Assembly: GCA_047967505.1 (NCBI GenBank) | Contig: CM106541.1 | Reading direction: 5' to 3' (one strand) | Length of the DNA: 64,000 nt | Origin: Dipteris shenzhenensis | Lineage: Eukaryota > Polypodiophyta > Polypodiopsida > Gleicheniales | Translations under genes and position numbers: made by a program | Notes under the pieces: model-generated | The model's database searches: none | What the model was told of the DNA's origin: nothing | Seen by the model: only the letters and a program-made list of their open reading frames with translations | Part shown: positions 54,441-64,000 of the stretch, in pieces | Numbering within the stretch: the stretch's first letter is position 1 | How the letters are laid out: every line of letters begins with the position of its first letter

Positions 54441-55780
54441 TCTGGAGTAAGCCTCGGTCCCTTATCAGATTATATAGGCAGAGTTGCCATGACACCTTTC
54501 GAGATTGATGCTATTTTTTAGACAGTGACATATATTCATAGGGTTTGGGCTCTGCCTAGCTGGAGATTTATGAGATTGGCATTGGAGACTTGCGGACAGC
54601 GGGGTTAATACAGCTTGGTATGCATGCGTCTCCAGATGGTTTGATAGCTGGGTTATCCAAATCGATTCAACTCCCACCCTTTCGTTACAGCTTGGACGTC
54701 CCATCCTCTCTGATCCCATGAGATGAGATCAACCGTATCATATGGTTGGATCTATTACATCTTTATATGGCACAGACTTGGGGGGGGGACCAAGCGTTCC
54801 CCACCAAGATCCCTTAGGGTATCAGAGAATGGATTGATCATCAGACCCTCATTCCTGGAGGACAGATGCATCTCACATTCACTAAGATTGCCATTGGATA
54901 GATGAGAGTCTCATCCCATCAACTAGGGATAGAAGCAAGCATCATCTTGAGAGAGAAGCGGATATGCAAGCTTTGCACATTAGGGGAGGTGGAAATAAAG
55001 GGGCATTCTCTATGCATATGTCTGGCATACTATGAGATGTGAGGCGGTTCCACTGCCTCTAACAAGAGGGACTCTCTCTCTCTCTCTTGATTCATTTCCA
55101 AGACCAGCATGTCTGTGTTGGTCTTTATCTGATGGGGATGCGCCGACATAGAGAGACTCTTCTGAGACAGATCAGACAACCTAACGCCGACAATCCTACC
55201 AGAGCCAGAGACAGATTTGTATGAACATGTCACAGATTTGCATGCCTTTGAGTAAGCCCCAAGACACAACGGAGTGGAGGAGGAGAAGTTAGATGATATG
55301 AGGGTAGAGTGGACTAGTGGAAGGAGACGGCATGGAGCAACAGAGCAAAGAGTGGCTAGACTATGCACCATGGAGGCTCAACCTATCACATCCTTTATCC
55401 GAGGTGAGAGCTAGAGTCAAGGGGTCACTCTCGACATGCCACGCATGTACAAAAGTCTTGAAAACCATTCCCCCTACCATTGTGTGAGATGACACGACAG
55501 ACGCAGCTTCGAGATATCCTTGTATCTCATAGGAGAGCTACCATGGCACCTGGATATGCCATTTGAGTATCTGAGTCTCCTATATGTATTGTTTCTGAGT
55601 TATTATTTTCTTTAAGTTTTTCTTAACACTCTGTAGGGGTCTTTGTGTACCTCTTGCTTCAGTTCATAGTGGCCTATATGAGTCACCCTATGATTGTACT
55701 TGGTCTCATAGGCCCGAGAGGCCTCTCGAAGACATTAATACATCCCTCTCTCTCTCTCTCTACTTTTTTTTAAAGGGTTT
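54440..55780 (+). pseudogene. LINE-like pol tail fragment
   Basis: On the plus strand, after several frame breaks, a zinc-binding RT tail is readable near 54,950-55,035: KRICKLCTLGEVE followed by GHSLCICLAYYEM (pattern C-x2-C...H-x4-C...Y..). Upstream pieces (CISHSLRLPLD and SHQLGIEASI-like) fit the same tail. It runs on to a CT-rich end at 55,743-55,765. The RT catalytic part is absent. It may belong to the family of the RT scraps at 0.1 and 16.4 kb, which lack their 3' ends, but that is a guess. Confidence 0.45.
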
Positions 55781-56770
55781 TTATTTGTTCAATATATTTT
55801 ACTAGCCACATTGATTTATTTTAAGTAGAAGCAAACGATAAGTCCCTTTTTAAGGAGAAAGTACCCAAAGAATTCAAATAGTATTTAGCTATAAGCTTGT
55901 CTTATTCATGTTCTAGAAGAGATAAATCATCTATTGTGTTTATACATTCCTTGTATCCTATCAATAATTTATTTGAATTCACCTCTTCTACTAGAACACA
56001 CACTATATTCACTCGGTTAAGTAAAAGCTCCTAATCTACTCAAGCAAAAGCCTAGGAAATCTTGCGATAACTATTGGGCGTGGGAGGCAAAAACCTAGAA
56101 AAGGAGAATCATGAAAGTAATTCTAGCTCAAGGACTAGAGGTGGAAGAGGTAGACGTAAGAAAGAATGGGTAGTATCGTCATGGGATGAGGGGTACTTCA
56201 AACTTCAATAAAGGGGGAGGACACATGACATGTAATGGTCACCATGGCCATACATGAAAATTTTTACAAATTTAGTAATTGGTGAGCATCTCAAGGGAAT
56301 GAATTATGACTCTTGCTTTTGACATAATGGCCATACATGAGAGCAATTAGATTCTATCTTCTATCAACGTGAGTTGTAGGGGCGATGTTTGCCAAACTTT
56401 AAAGGAACTTCAATTCATATCTCATTCTTGTCAATACTTTTGTCTCAAGACTAATCTTGTCTAGTTTGTAAATTTCATCTTTCTTGTGCAGTCTTTTAAG
56501 TCATTTTCATCATACATCAACCCAACATGTAGTTATTAATGATGATGATGACTATATGGGTTTAGACTTATTTTACTTATCTAATCTAAAGTTGACAATA
56601 TTGGCAATTGGCCTCCAAGATACATTAAGTGATCCACAACTTCTATTGGTATACTTTCAACCTTGAAAGAGACTCATATTTTAGTGATTTAAGAGCTTTT
56701 TAAAATCACTTTTTAGCACTTTTTAACCCTTCTGTGAGTACTTTTAGGCATTTTAGTGCAAATAGAGCTA
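55781..56770. other. no feature seen
   Basis: AT-rich sequence with short ORFs only. A 60-codon plus ORF at 56,484-56,666 has no recognisable motif. Confidence 0.3.
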
Positions 56771-56778
56771 CCGGCTAT

Positions 56779-57000
56779 GGAGCTCCACTTTGAAAGGAAT
56801 ATTGTCCCACCATGCAAGCCTTTGAAGGAGGTCGAACATAAAATGAGTCACTAGTGGAGCTCCACTTCGAAGGAAATATTGCCCTATCATGCAAGCCTTT
56901 GAAGGTCAGGCATAAACAAGGCCACCAGGAGAGCTTCACTTAAAAAGGAATACTACCCTGCCATGCAAGCCTTTGGAGGATGTCAGACATAAATAGAATA
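56779..57000. repeat. three-copy tandem repeat, about 75-bp period
   Basis: GGAGCTCCACTT followed by AAGGAA(T)AT and CATGCAAGCCTTTGAAGG recurs from 56,779, 56,856 and 56,928 with drift and small indels. Confidence 0.8.
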
Positions 57001-57573
57001 GGACCACCATGCATAGGTGGAGACGAGGTTAGAGATGAAGACGTTCAATGGGCAAAAGAGATAAAATAAAAAGTCACTCAAGAATATGAAGCTTGAATAC
57101 AACACATGGCATTATAATGTTTGTAATGCAATGCAACCACATTGTAGAAAGAAGAAGATAAAGGAGAAATAGGCGATGAGCAGTGGAGAAATAGCATTTT
57201 GTATGAGATGAGGCTTTTTTATGCCTACATCTAAGCATTACCAACCCAATAATTCCTAGTCAAACACGTGCCATTTGACAAATTGGCATGCCTAAATTAT
57301 CATGAGTGGTTTTTAATCAATCAAAGTCAATATGGCCCTTGAGGGGTCCCCTTTAGGGGCAAGGGCCATATTGTCAAGTCCCGATGGCATGATTCACCTA
57401 CAATCATTGTGGGTGGAATTAGACTTCAATCAATCTTAACGGTAGGCAGCCTAGAGGCATGTTTTGGTTTTGTGAGCTCTCCTTGAGCCACGTGTCACAA
57501 TCTTGATCCTTGATCTTCATAAAGATCTAATGGTGTGAATTTTGCTTTATTCTTGAATTCTTTTTTAATAATT
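57001..57573. other. no feature seen
   Basis: Non-coding. GGGCAAGGGCCATATTG and nearby AATATGGCCCTTGAGGGG make a short imperfect inverted repeat at about 57,329-57,377. Confidence 0.3.
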
Positions 57574-57752
57574 TGTGTGCTTGGTAGGGGCACATAGGCA
57601 CGTCTTCCCTGGCTGGCAGCCCATGACATCCCATAACCTTATCTATCTTCTCCCTCATTCAATTGTGTGCTTGGTAGGGGCAACCAGGCCTTTTGCCATG
57701 TGCTGGCAGCCCATGACATCCCATAACCTTATCTATCTTCTCCCTCATTCGA
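57574..57752. repeat. two-copy tandem repeat, 90-bp period
   Basis: TGTGTGCTTGGTAGGGGCA through TTCTCCCTCATTC occurs at 57,574 and 57,664. The last 50 bases of each unit are identical. Confidence 0.9.
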
Positions 57753-58652
57753 TTTGATCACATGCTATCAGTAGCAGCATCCGCATCCACCACTAGAAGG
57801 ATAGCGTGCGTTTCTTTTATCACTTCTGACTTTCCTGCAAAAGTCTTTAGATGAGAGAAGGTTGGTATTAAAGGTAGTTAACATGGGGCTCCTAAGCCAC
57901 CATCCCTTGTGTAGGTTTTCTCAAGCATCTATCAAATCATCGCCCCTACTATAGACTTCACGAGGCTAATATTGTCTGCACACCAGGAAATTCACTAGGA
58001 TTGTAAAACCCAAATATTCCAAGACAAAACCATACCTGTCCCTCTCGCAACTGGCTCCTCAAACTCCTCTCCATCCTACTCCTGGGCTTCACGACCATGC
58101 GCCATACTTTGTTTTTTTTTAAAAGCACCTCGATGATTGACAGAACAACATCCCATCCACATAAGGTGGGATTGATTCCTTCCGAGACGAGCTCTGTCAA
58201 GATATTGGTTCAAGTCTCTAAAATAATGCCGCCATAAGAAACTCAAAATTTCAACACGTCCAGTGGGAGAACTATAAGATGAGCGTCACAACATCTAAAA
58301 GTGTTATCAATGTGATGATAATTAGCACCACGATCCAGGCTGGTTTGGCCACTTTATTTCTCGGGTTGAGATGTATCCCTCAGTAACGGTCCCTAACAAA
58401 AGCGGGTACCATTGCAAGCCTATGCTTTGGAGAGATTTTCCATCCGTGAACTATGTCAACCGAGTTTGCTTTTGTTTTTTTGTCTTTGGCCAATGTCTTT
58501 GTTGGACTGATTCCATGAATGATTTGTAGAGATTTGATTTAAAGACAATGAAATTCTGAACATGTTACTTTGTCTCTGCAGGTACTTCAACACTAGAAAG
58601 CTCTACAAGGCTATGATCATTGCAATCATAGCCAAGGGCTCAAGGGTTGTGG
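57753..58652. other. no feature supported
   Basis: An 80-codon minus ORF (57,958-58,200) and the start of a plus ORF at 58,562 show no domain. TGCAGG before TACTTCAACACTAG at about 58,577 resembles a splice acceptor, so a host-gene exon fragment (KLYKAMIIAIIAKGSRVV) is possible but unproven. Confidence 0.25.
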
Positions 58653-58752
58653 AATACAAAGAGCTTAGAGACGATGCTCAAAAGCTCAAGGAGTCTTTTT
58701 CTAATACAAAGAGCTTAGAGACGATGCTCAAAATCTCAAGGAGTCTTTTTCT
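58653..58752. repeat. two-copy tandem duplication, 50-bp period
   Basis: AATACAAAGAGCTTAGAGAC through GGAGTCTTTTTCT repeated with one or two changes. Confidence 0.92.
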
Positions 58753-60039
58753 ATAAAGCCAACTGTTATGTGGGAGTATAGGAGGATTTCTAAGGCCTCT
58801 TCCTCTCAATCGTTCCAATATCCAAATCTGCATTGCAATTTTGAACGAGGGTTTGGATGGAAGTGTCATTACCATTGAACATAAGTGCGAATTGGCCATG
58901 TGAATGAGCATTTAATTTGGGACTGCATATGAGGACAATAGGGTCGTCACTAGAAGCATCACTGATGAAATCAAGAATGATAAATATCACATCAAAGGAG
59001 TGAGATCCATAGTGTGAGAATGTACGCTAAGGAAGAGTGTCGTCATGAGAGACTTCTCGAAGAAGAGGTCCATCGATTGAATCAAGATGGGACTTCTCAA
59101 ATCCAAGAAAGCCGCTAATCAAATCAGGAGGAGTGGTGATTGCTTGATTGATGAGCAACAACGCATGAGTAATATCATTCTTCGCAGAGGTTTACAGCAT
59201 AGAAGCAACATCAGTAGAAGAAAGGGTCATGGTGATAGCATCTACCATAATCTAGAGCGTATGCTCCCTAAGCTTGACGACTTGCAAAAAACGTGGCCTT
59301 ATTAAAGAAATCATCAAAAGATACGACAATTTGAATTTCACTTAGCGCGCTGCTTGTGGTGATTTTACCGACGATCGATTACGACGACTATTGAGTTTCA
59401 GATAATATGCTAGCATCTTTTTCATTCATGAGACTTATCCTTGGTGTAAATATTCTTGGCACTAATATTATCGGCATTATCTCAGCACCTTCAGAAGGGC
59501 CCATTCCCTCGAATTATAACTCTTTGGGGAAAGAAGCACACTGCCTCCCCACCCACACTATGTGTGGTTATAATAATTATATATTATATATTATCATACA
59601 TATACATTCAATTACTTGTCCATTCAAAATTGCTTGTTTTCAACTTGAATTATTACAACATTCCTCTCTTTTGATGCATGTTATTTAGGCTAGATGCAAG
59701 ATCGAAAGATATCGACACATTTATTCATATGATTGTAGTCCATGTGATAGTATTGTATAGACTACAAGGAAAATTAGTTACTGTAATGCCTTATTGATGT
59801 ATTTGTTGGACTTCAACTTCCAAAATATGGATATTAGAATATCAATAATAAATCACCTCCCCTGAGATTCATAGGGAGGATCGGGCTGTAAAGGACCTTG
59901 TGTCGTGTTTCATGTCCATATTTTTACTCGTTCATTTTTTCCCTTTAAAAGTTTCATAAAATGCTAGGATTCGAGTTCGATTTTGACTTAGTAGTTATGT
60001 GCTCCACATTGCAAAGGTTGCCTGTCGCAAATCTAGTTT
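58753..60039. other. no feature supported
   Basis: A Lys/Arg-rich plus ORF at 59,087-59,305 (72 codons) has no known domain. The rest is AT-rich with TATA-like runs at 59,577-59,605. Confidence 0.3.
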
Positions 60040-60960
60040 ATGCATGCGTTCAAATAATCACGAGTTCCCTTCAATGAATCAAAATTCAAGCTGAATTAAT
60101 CACGCATGCCTTCATGTGATGGCATCATTCTCGGCCAGCAAATTTAAGCCGAATTAATCACGTTTGCCAGCCCAATGGAATGTCTAAATAATTATGAGTT
60201 GCCTCCAATTAATCAAAATTTGAGTTGTATACTTGCGTCTAATGCATGCCAGCTAGGTGGCTTCATTCCCAATGGTTGGGCCATCAAATTAAGTCTTGAT
60301 GATTGGTAATTAATTGCTTACTCTATTTACTTTGCATGCAAGCCTGATGGTTATCGTCGTGGTTGTAGTTTGAATCATCATTACATTCTTAAATTGATGC
60401 CACCCCTGTACACTCCCTTGCAGTTCTTGATCTTACACCTTTGCACACTCCCTTGCACTCAACTAACCAATCAAAATTCGAGTTGTATACTTGCATTCAA
60501 TGCATTCTAGCAATATGGCTTCATTCCCAGTGACTCGTAATTGCTCACTCTACTTACTCTGCATGCAAGTCCAATGGTGCATGCAAGCTCGATGGTTGTC
60601 ATGGTGGCTGCAATTTGAATCATCATTACATTCTTAAATTGATGCCATCTTTATACACTCTCTTGTAGTTCTTGACCTTATGCCCTTCCACTCAACCAAT
60701 CAATCAAAATTTGAGTCATATACTTGTGTCCAATGTTCGCCAGCCAAGTGATTGCATCCCCAATGGTTGGGCTGCTAAATTAACTCTCGATTAATTGGTA
60801 ATTAACTACTCACTCTACTTACTCTGTATGTAAGCTAGGTGGTTGTCATCATGGTTGTAGTTTGAATCATTACATTCTTCTTAAATTGATGCCACCCTTG
60901 CACCATCTTACTCCCTTGCAGTTCTTGACCTTACACCCTTGCACACTCCTTTGCACTTAC
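60040..60960. repeat. tandem repeat array, roughly 230-257-bp period
   Basis: Three recognisable units begin AATCAAAATT(T/C)GAGT at about 60,213, 60,469 and 60,703, each continuing with CATTACATTCTTAAATTGATGCCA-like and CTCCCTTGCAGTTCTTGA-like blocks. A shorter, more diverged unit precedes at 60,040. No ORF. Confidence 0.8.
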
Positions 60961-61029
60961 CCATCTCAATTTTCTTGCAACGTCTATCTCCTCGTATAAC
61001 TTCTATTCCCTCTCACAATAGGTCCCTTT

Positions 61030-61200
61030 GGAAACACTGAGTTCTGCCATCCAGCCCCTCCCTAATATATCCCTCTGGCTCACAATCCATTCAGTCCCAA
61101 ATGGATCCCTTTGGCTCGCCATGCAAACCCTTCCTAATAGATCCTCTAGCTCGCCATCCAACCCCTCTCCGATGGATCCCTCTAGTGGACATACTGAGTC
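61030..61200. repeat. short diverged tandem repeat
   Basis: CC(C/T)TAAT(A/G)(T/G)ATC(C/-)CTCTGGCTC and TGGATCCCTTTGGCTCGCCA-type units of about 50 bp recur three or four times. ORFs here only reflect the repeat. Confidence 0.6.
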
Positions 61201-61249
61201 TAACACTCACCATCTAGCTCTTCCACTCCTATCATTTTGAAACCATGAG

Positions 61250-62500
61250 ACATGGTCCCATCCAGCTTTAGAAGCTTGATATGGGTTCTCTGTCAACTAT
61301 ATTGTCTATAATGATCAAAAAATTCTTGTCAACAATATCTTGATTAAAAAGATGCTCGGCTTCGACAATTCACAACCTCATTACTTGGAGAAGGCATGGA
61401 GGAAAAATGACCTTTCAGATTTCTTCCTTAAAGCTTGGATTAGTAGAGACAGTGAAGTCAAGGATTTGAGCTTACCATAAAATGTTCAAGTTATTTCAAA
61501 GGAGATAAGGCATTTCTTTCTTGATATGAGAGGAATCGTGAAGTTCCAGCAAGTTTAAGAAGCAGTAGAGCAACTGAACAAATGTCTGGCCTTTTTCTCA
61601 AGGGAGATGTCCAAGACTGTGCTAAAACAACTTGAAGAATGTACAGGACTGCAGATCCAAACTAACATCTGAGACCGCGATTTGGATTGCATCTAATGGG
61701 CACTTGACTCAATATAATTTTTTGCCAATACGAGAAGGAGATGAGGAAGCTACAAAGGGAAGCCACCCATGCAACGTCGAGAGTGCTATAGGAGAAGATT
61801 CTTGGGGAGGGTGCAGAGGACAAGGTAGAGCAAGCAAAAGCCATGGTAGAGTAGCCTAAAAGCAAAGGCCGTGTAGGCATGAGAGCAAGCTGAGGCCGCT
61901 AAGGTCCAAGCAAGAGAAGTTTAAAATTGGTTGATAATGAAAGATAGAGAGGAGAAGAAGTAGAGAGGCAAATCAAGTACCTACAATAGCTTGAGGACAC
62001 TAGACCAAATGAGAACCGAGAAAAGCAAAATGAAAGAACAACTTGATGTTCAGAGACTAGAAAAGAAAGTTTAGGACCAATGGCTCTGCAAGATGCTAAA
62101 CACATCGAAAATTAAGAAAGATGATCTTATAGATCAATTGAGAAGGGACATTGCACAAATCAAAGTAGTGATGTAGTAGCTACAAAAGTGCTTTAAATCC
62201 ATAAAGGATGTAGATCGGGAAGAGAGTAGGAAGGATGCAGATCGAACAAAGATCAAGGAGCACGCAACAAGAATGAGAATGAGCAATATTGGAAAGAGAA
62301 GGTGCAATATTGGAAAGATAAGCACAATGCCCTATAGTTTAGCAATATGCCGTGGCTCTTGAAAATTTAAACAGGAAGTCCTCCATCCTTTCTGAAACCC
62401 AAACTACTCTAGCGATCTTGCAAGAGGTCTACGGTAAAGTTGCTAAAGAATTTAAAGAGATTTAACTGTGCAGGTAAAAGAATTAGAGCTATTGTTGTTA
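61250..62500 (+). pseudogene. decayed coiled-coil protein, possibly transposon gag or ORF1
   Basis: One plus frame from about 61,315 reads sensible protein (MLGFDNSQPHYLEKAWRKN, EIRHFFLDMRGIVKFQ, REMSKTVLKQLEECTGL) interrupted by TAA, TAA and TGA codons. After a frame change near 61,720 a Glu/Lys/Gln-rich coiled coil follows (EMRKLQREATHA, GAEDKVEQAKAMVE, ERQIKYLQ). I do not recognise the family. The globular-then-coiled-coil order and heavy decay suggest a transposable-element structural protein, but a host pseudogene is possible. Confidence 0.4.
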
Positions 62501-64000
62501 GCAAGAAGCAAGTGGAGTAGTGAATGAGAACATCTGCGCTCTCATGATGAGACAGAAAGGAATCAGGAAATAGCTTGCTCATGTACAAGATGAGACTATG
62601 ATATTGACCGCCGTTGTAATAGTTAAATCAAAAGAACTTCTCCTCTGATGTAGGGTTGTATGTGCACAATCTGCCATGGGTACATTATTGATGAGTGTTA
62701 TATATGATGGCACTAGTGTTGCCACTCTGTGCATGGGTTTTGCTTTGGGGTGTTTGTGCATGCAAACTTTATATGCAAAGCTTGTCATAAACTGATTCTC
62801 AAGTCATGGAGAGACCAATTGTGTCTACCTATTGCAACTATTTACCCAGAGAAAGTAGCGACTGCACGTACATTGTTCATAAAAAGAAAGTGATAGATGG
62901 GTAAATAATCTATGCCAATTAGTAAATGTATTAATCCATATTTATCCGTATAGAATCTAGATAGGAAGGGACACCATCTATTGAGTGTACCCCTTCAGTT
63001 CTCTTTCATGCATGCAAGGGATGAAATGGGATTCAATTCACATGTTGTTGTAATGATGATGAGATTGTATTTGTGAGCTGATAATGAAATGAGAGGTCTC
63101 TATTTTGCATATACATGATCTGACTGTTCTGATTCATTACTGTTTCATGTTCTATCTCTATTGTCTCTACAATGTATAATCTTCGATTCTTGTTATTTGT
63201 AAGATGTTGATGAATCTGATGGTACATTGTTTATTCATTGCAACATGAGTGAAGAAAGTGTATGACTCTTGTAACGCAATGAGAGAAAAGTGTATTGTTT
63301 ATGCATACCCGGATTATTTTGAGGGTTTTGGATGAACCCCAAAACACTAGGGATCCTGTTGAACAAATACCCTGTCAACTCCAAGACTAATGTTCGTATT
63401 GACGATGGAGTGGTAGACTAGAATTGATGGATGAATGTAGATGTTCCATTATGGGCTTCTGCAGTCGACAATCTTGACGAATCGTATCCGTCACGCTGTC
63501 TTGCGTGCAAAGGTTGACATGCTTTGCAAACGGATATGAACGAATATTGTCATGAAGTTACTGATGATTGTGTTCTGAGTACCTAGGAATTCGCCTCCGT
63601 TCAGACATGAGCGTACATTAGGTGGTGCATAAAGTGTATGTCGTATCAGTTGGGGTGCGGTTGTGAAGTTTTGCATCTGAACTATCTAACGCGAGTTATT
63701 GACGACACAGGTGGAATGGAAGGAGCCAAGCAAAGTGTCCATTTGTCAGACTCAAAAGATGAACCATGCTCCATTGCTCTCCGAACGTGATCTCATCGCC
63801 AACTTCGCCAAGAGCGAAATGAACATCTACCAACCATGTTACTAGTAGAAAATGTTGGGCTGCAAGCCGATGAACCCTCAGGGGTGGATGGAAGGATCCC
63901 AACGGTGTCCCAAGATGACGCTCATATGGATTCTTCGAGAGAACTGTTGCAGCATGAGTGAAACTATGGCCTTGGCCCATCGGCAAACCAACCATCGACT
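62501..64000. other. no feature supported
   Basis: Short ORFs only. A plus-strand segment at about 63,710-63,840 (VSICQTQKMNHAPLLSERD) and a 99-codon ORF opposite both look protein-like, but neither has a known motif, and the window ends there. Confidence 0.25.

Noticed and set aside
54810-54825. GTATCAGAGAATGG resembling a tRNA-Met primer site
   Set aside because: It lies inside a LINE-like tail, lacks the TGG start, and no LTR adjoins it.
1-64000. tRNA, rRNA or snRNA genes
   Set aside because: I saw no A/B-box plus cloverleaf combination and no rRNA-like conserved block on either strand. The only tRNA-related signals are LTR primer sites.

Overview
The window looks like a gene-poor stretch of a large nuclear plant genome, probably a land plant with many transposons. 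The reasons are Ty1/copia, Ty3/gypsy, plant-type LINE, DUF659-type hAT and Mutator-like (MULE) elements nested in one another, GT-AG introns, LTR primer sites matching initiator-Met tRNA, and long CT/GA microsatellites. I cannot name the species. I see no clearly intact housekeeping gene. Almost every coding relic carries stops or frameshifts.

Layout. 0.1-3 kb: a LINE-like reverse transcriptase scrap, an LTR with its primer site (1.26-1.56 kb) and an ORF1-like coiled-coil relic. 3.3-3.6 kb: a possible small secreted or membrane proline-rich protein gene, with GA-rich sequence upstream. 5-7 kb: pyrimidine-rich and AT-rich repeats. 7.2-8.6 kb: a LINE tail and a copia integrase relic. 9.66-12.65 kb: a decayed Ty3/gypsy pol on the minus strand. 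12.98-15.53 kb: a rearranged LINE with an internal hairpin. 16.4-18.48 kb: an LTR element without pol, inserted in a LINE-like RT. 19.17-20.68 and 35.16-35.8 kb: the two halves of one hAT transposon.

The hAT is split by a 14,476-bp element (20,676-35,151) flanked by a perfect 9-bp target duplication and imperfect terminal inverted repeats starting GAGG. Its plus strand carries a Mutator-like transposase (31,355-34,499). Its minus strand carries a ten-exon gene (21,438-25,248) whose conceptual ~948-residue product has an N-terminal ParB/sulfiredoxin-like domain and a C-terminal N6/N4-type amino-methyltransferase region. This architecture is known from phages and bacteria. Between the two genes lies a cluster of palindromes sharing a GCGCGTTAACGCGC-like core. 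I regard this cargo-carrying MULE as the most interesting object here.

Right of it: a young LTR element without pol (36.07-38.25 kb), a copia gag-protease-integrase relic (38.25-39.78 kb) split by a second small LTR element with an AATAT target duplication (39.78-41.15 kb), an ORF1-like relic with an A-rich tail (41.2-41.8 kb), a MITE-like element (42.06-42.30 kb), a gypsy RT relic (43.25-43.69 kb) and a nearly full-length LINE on the minus strand (43.70-49.49 kb). 49.5-64 kb holds direct repeats, another LINE-like tail (54.4-55.8 kb), tandem repeats and a decayed coiled-coil protein (61.25-62.5 kb).

The parts do not form a host pathway. They are successive insertions. Many premature stops fit C-to-T changes at codons that could once have been CAA, CAG or CGA, as expected for silenced, cytosine-methylated DNA.
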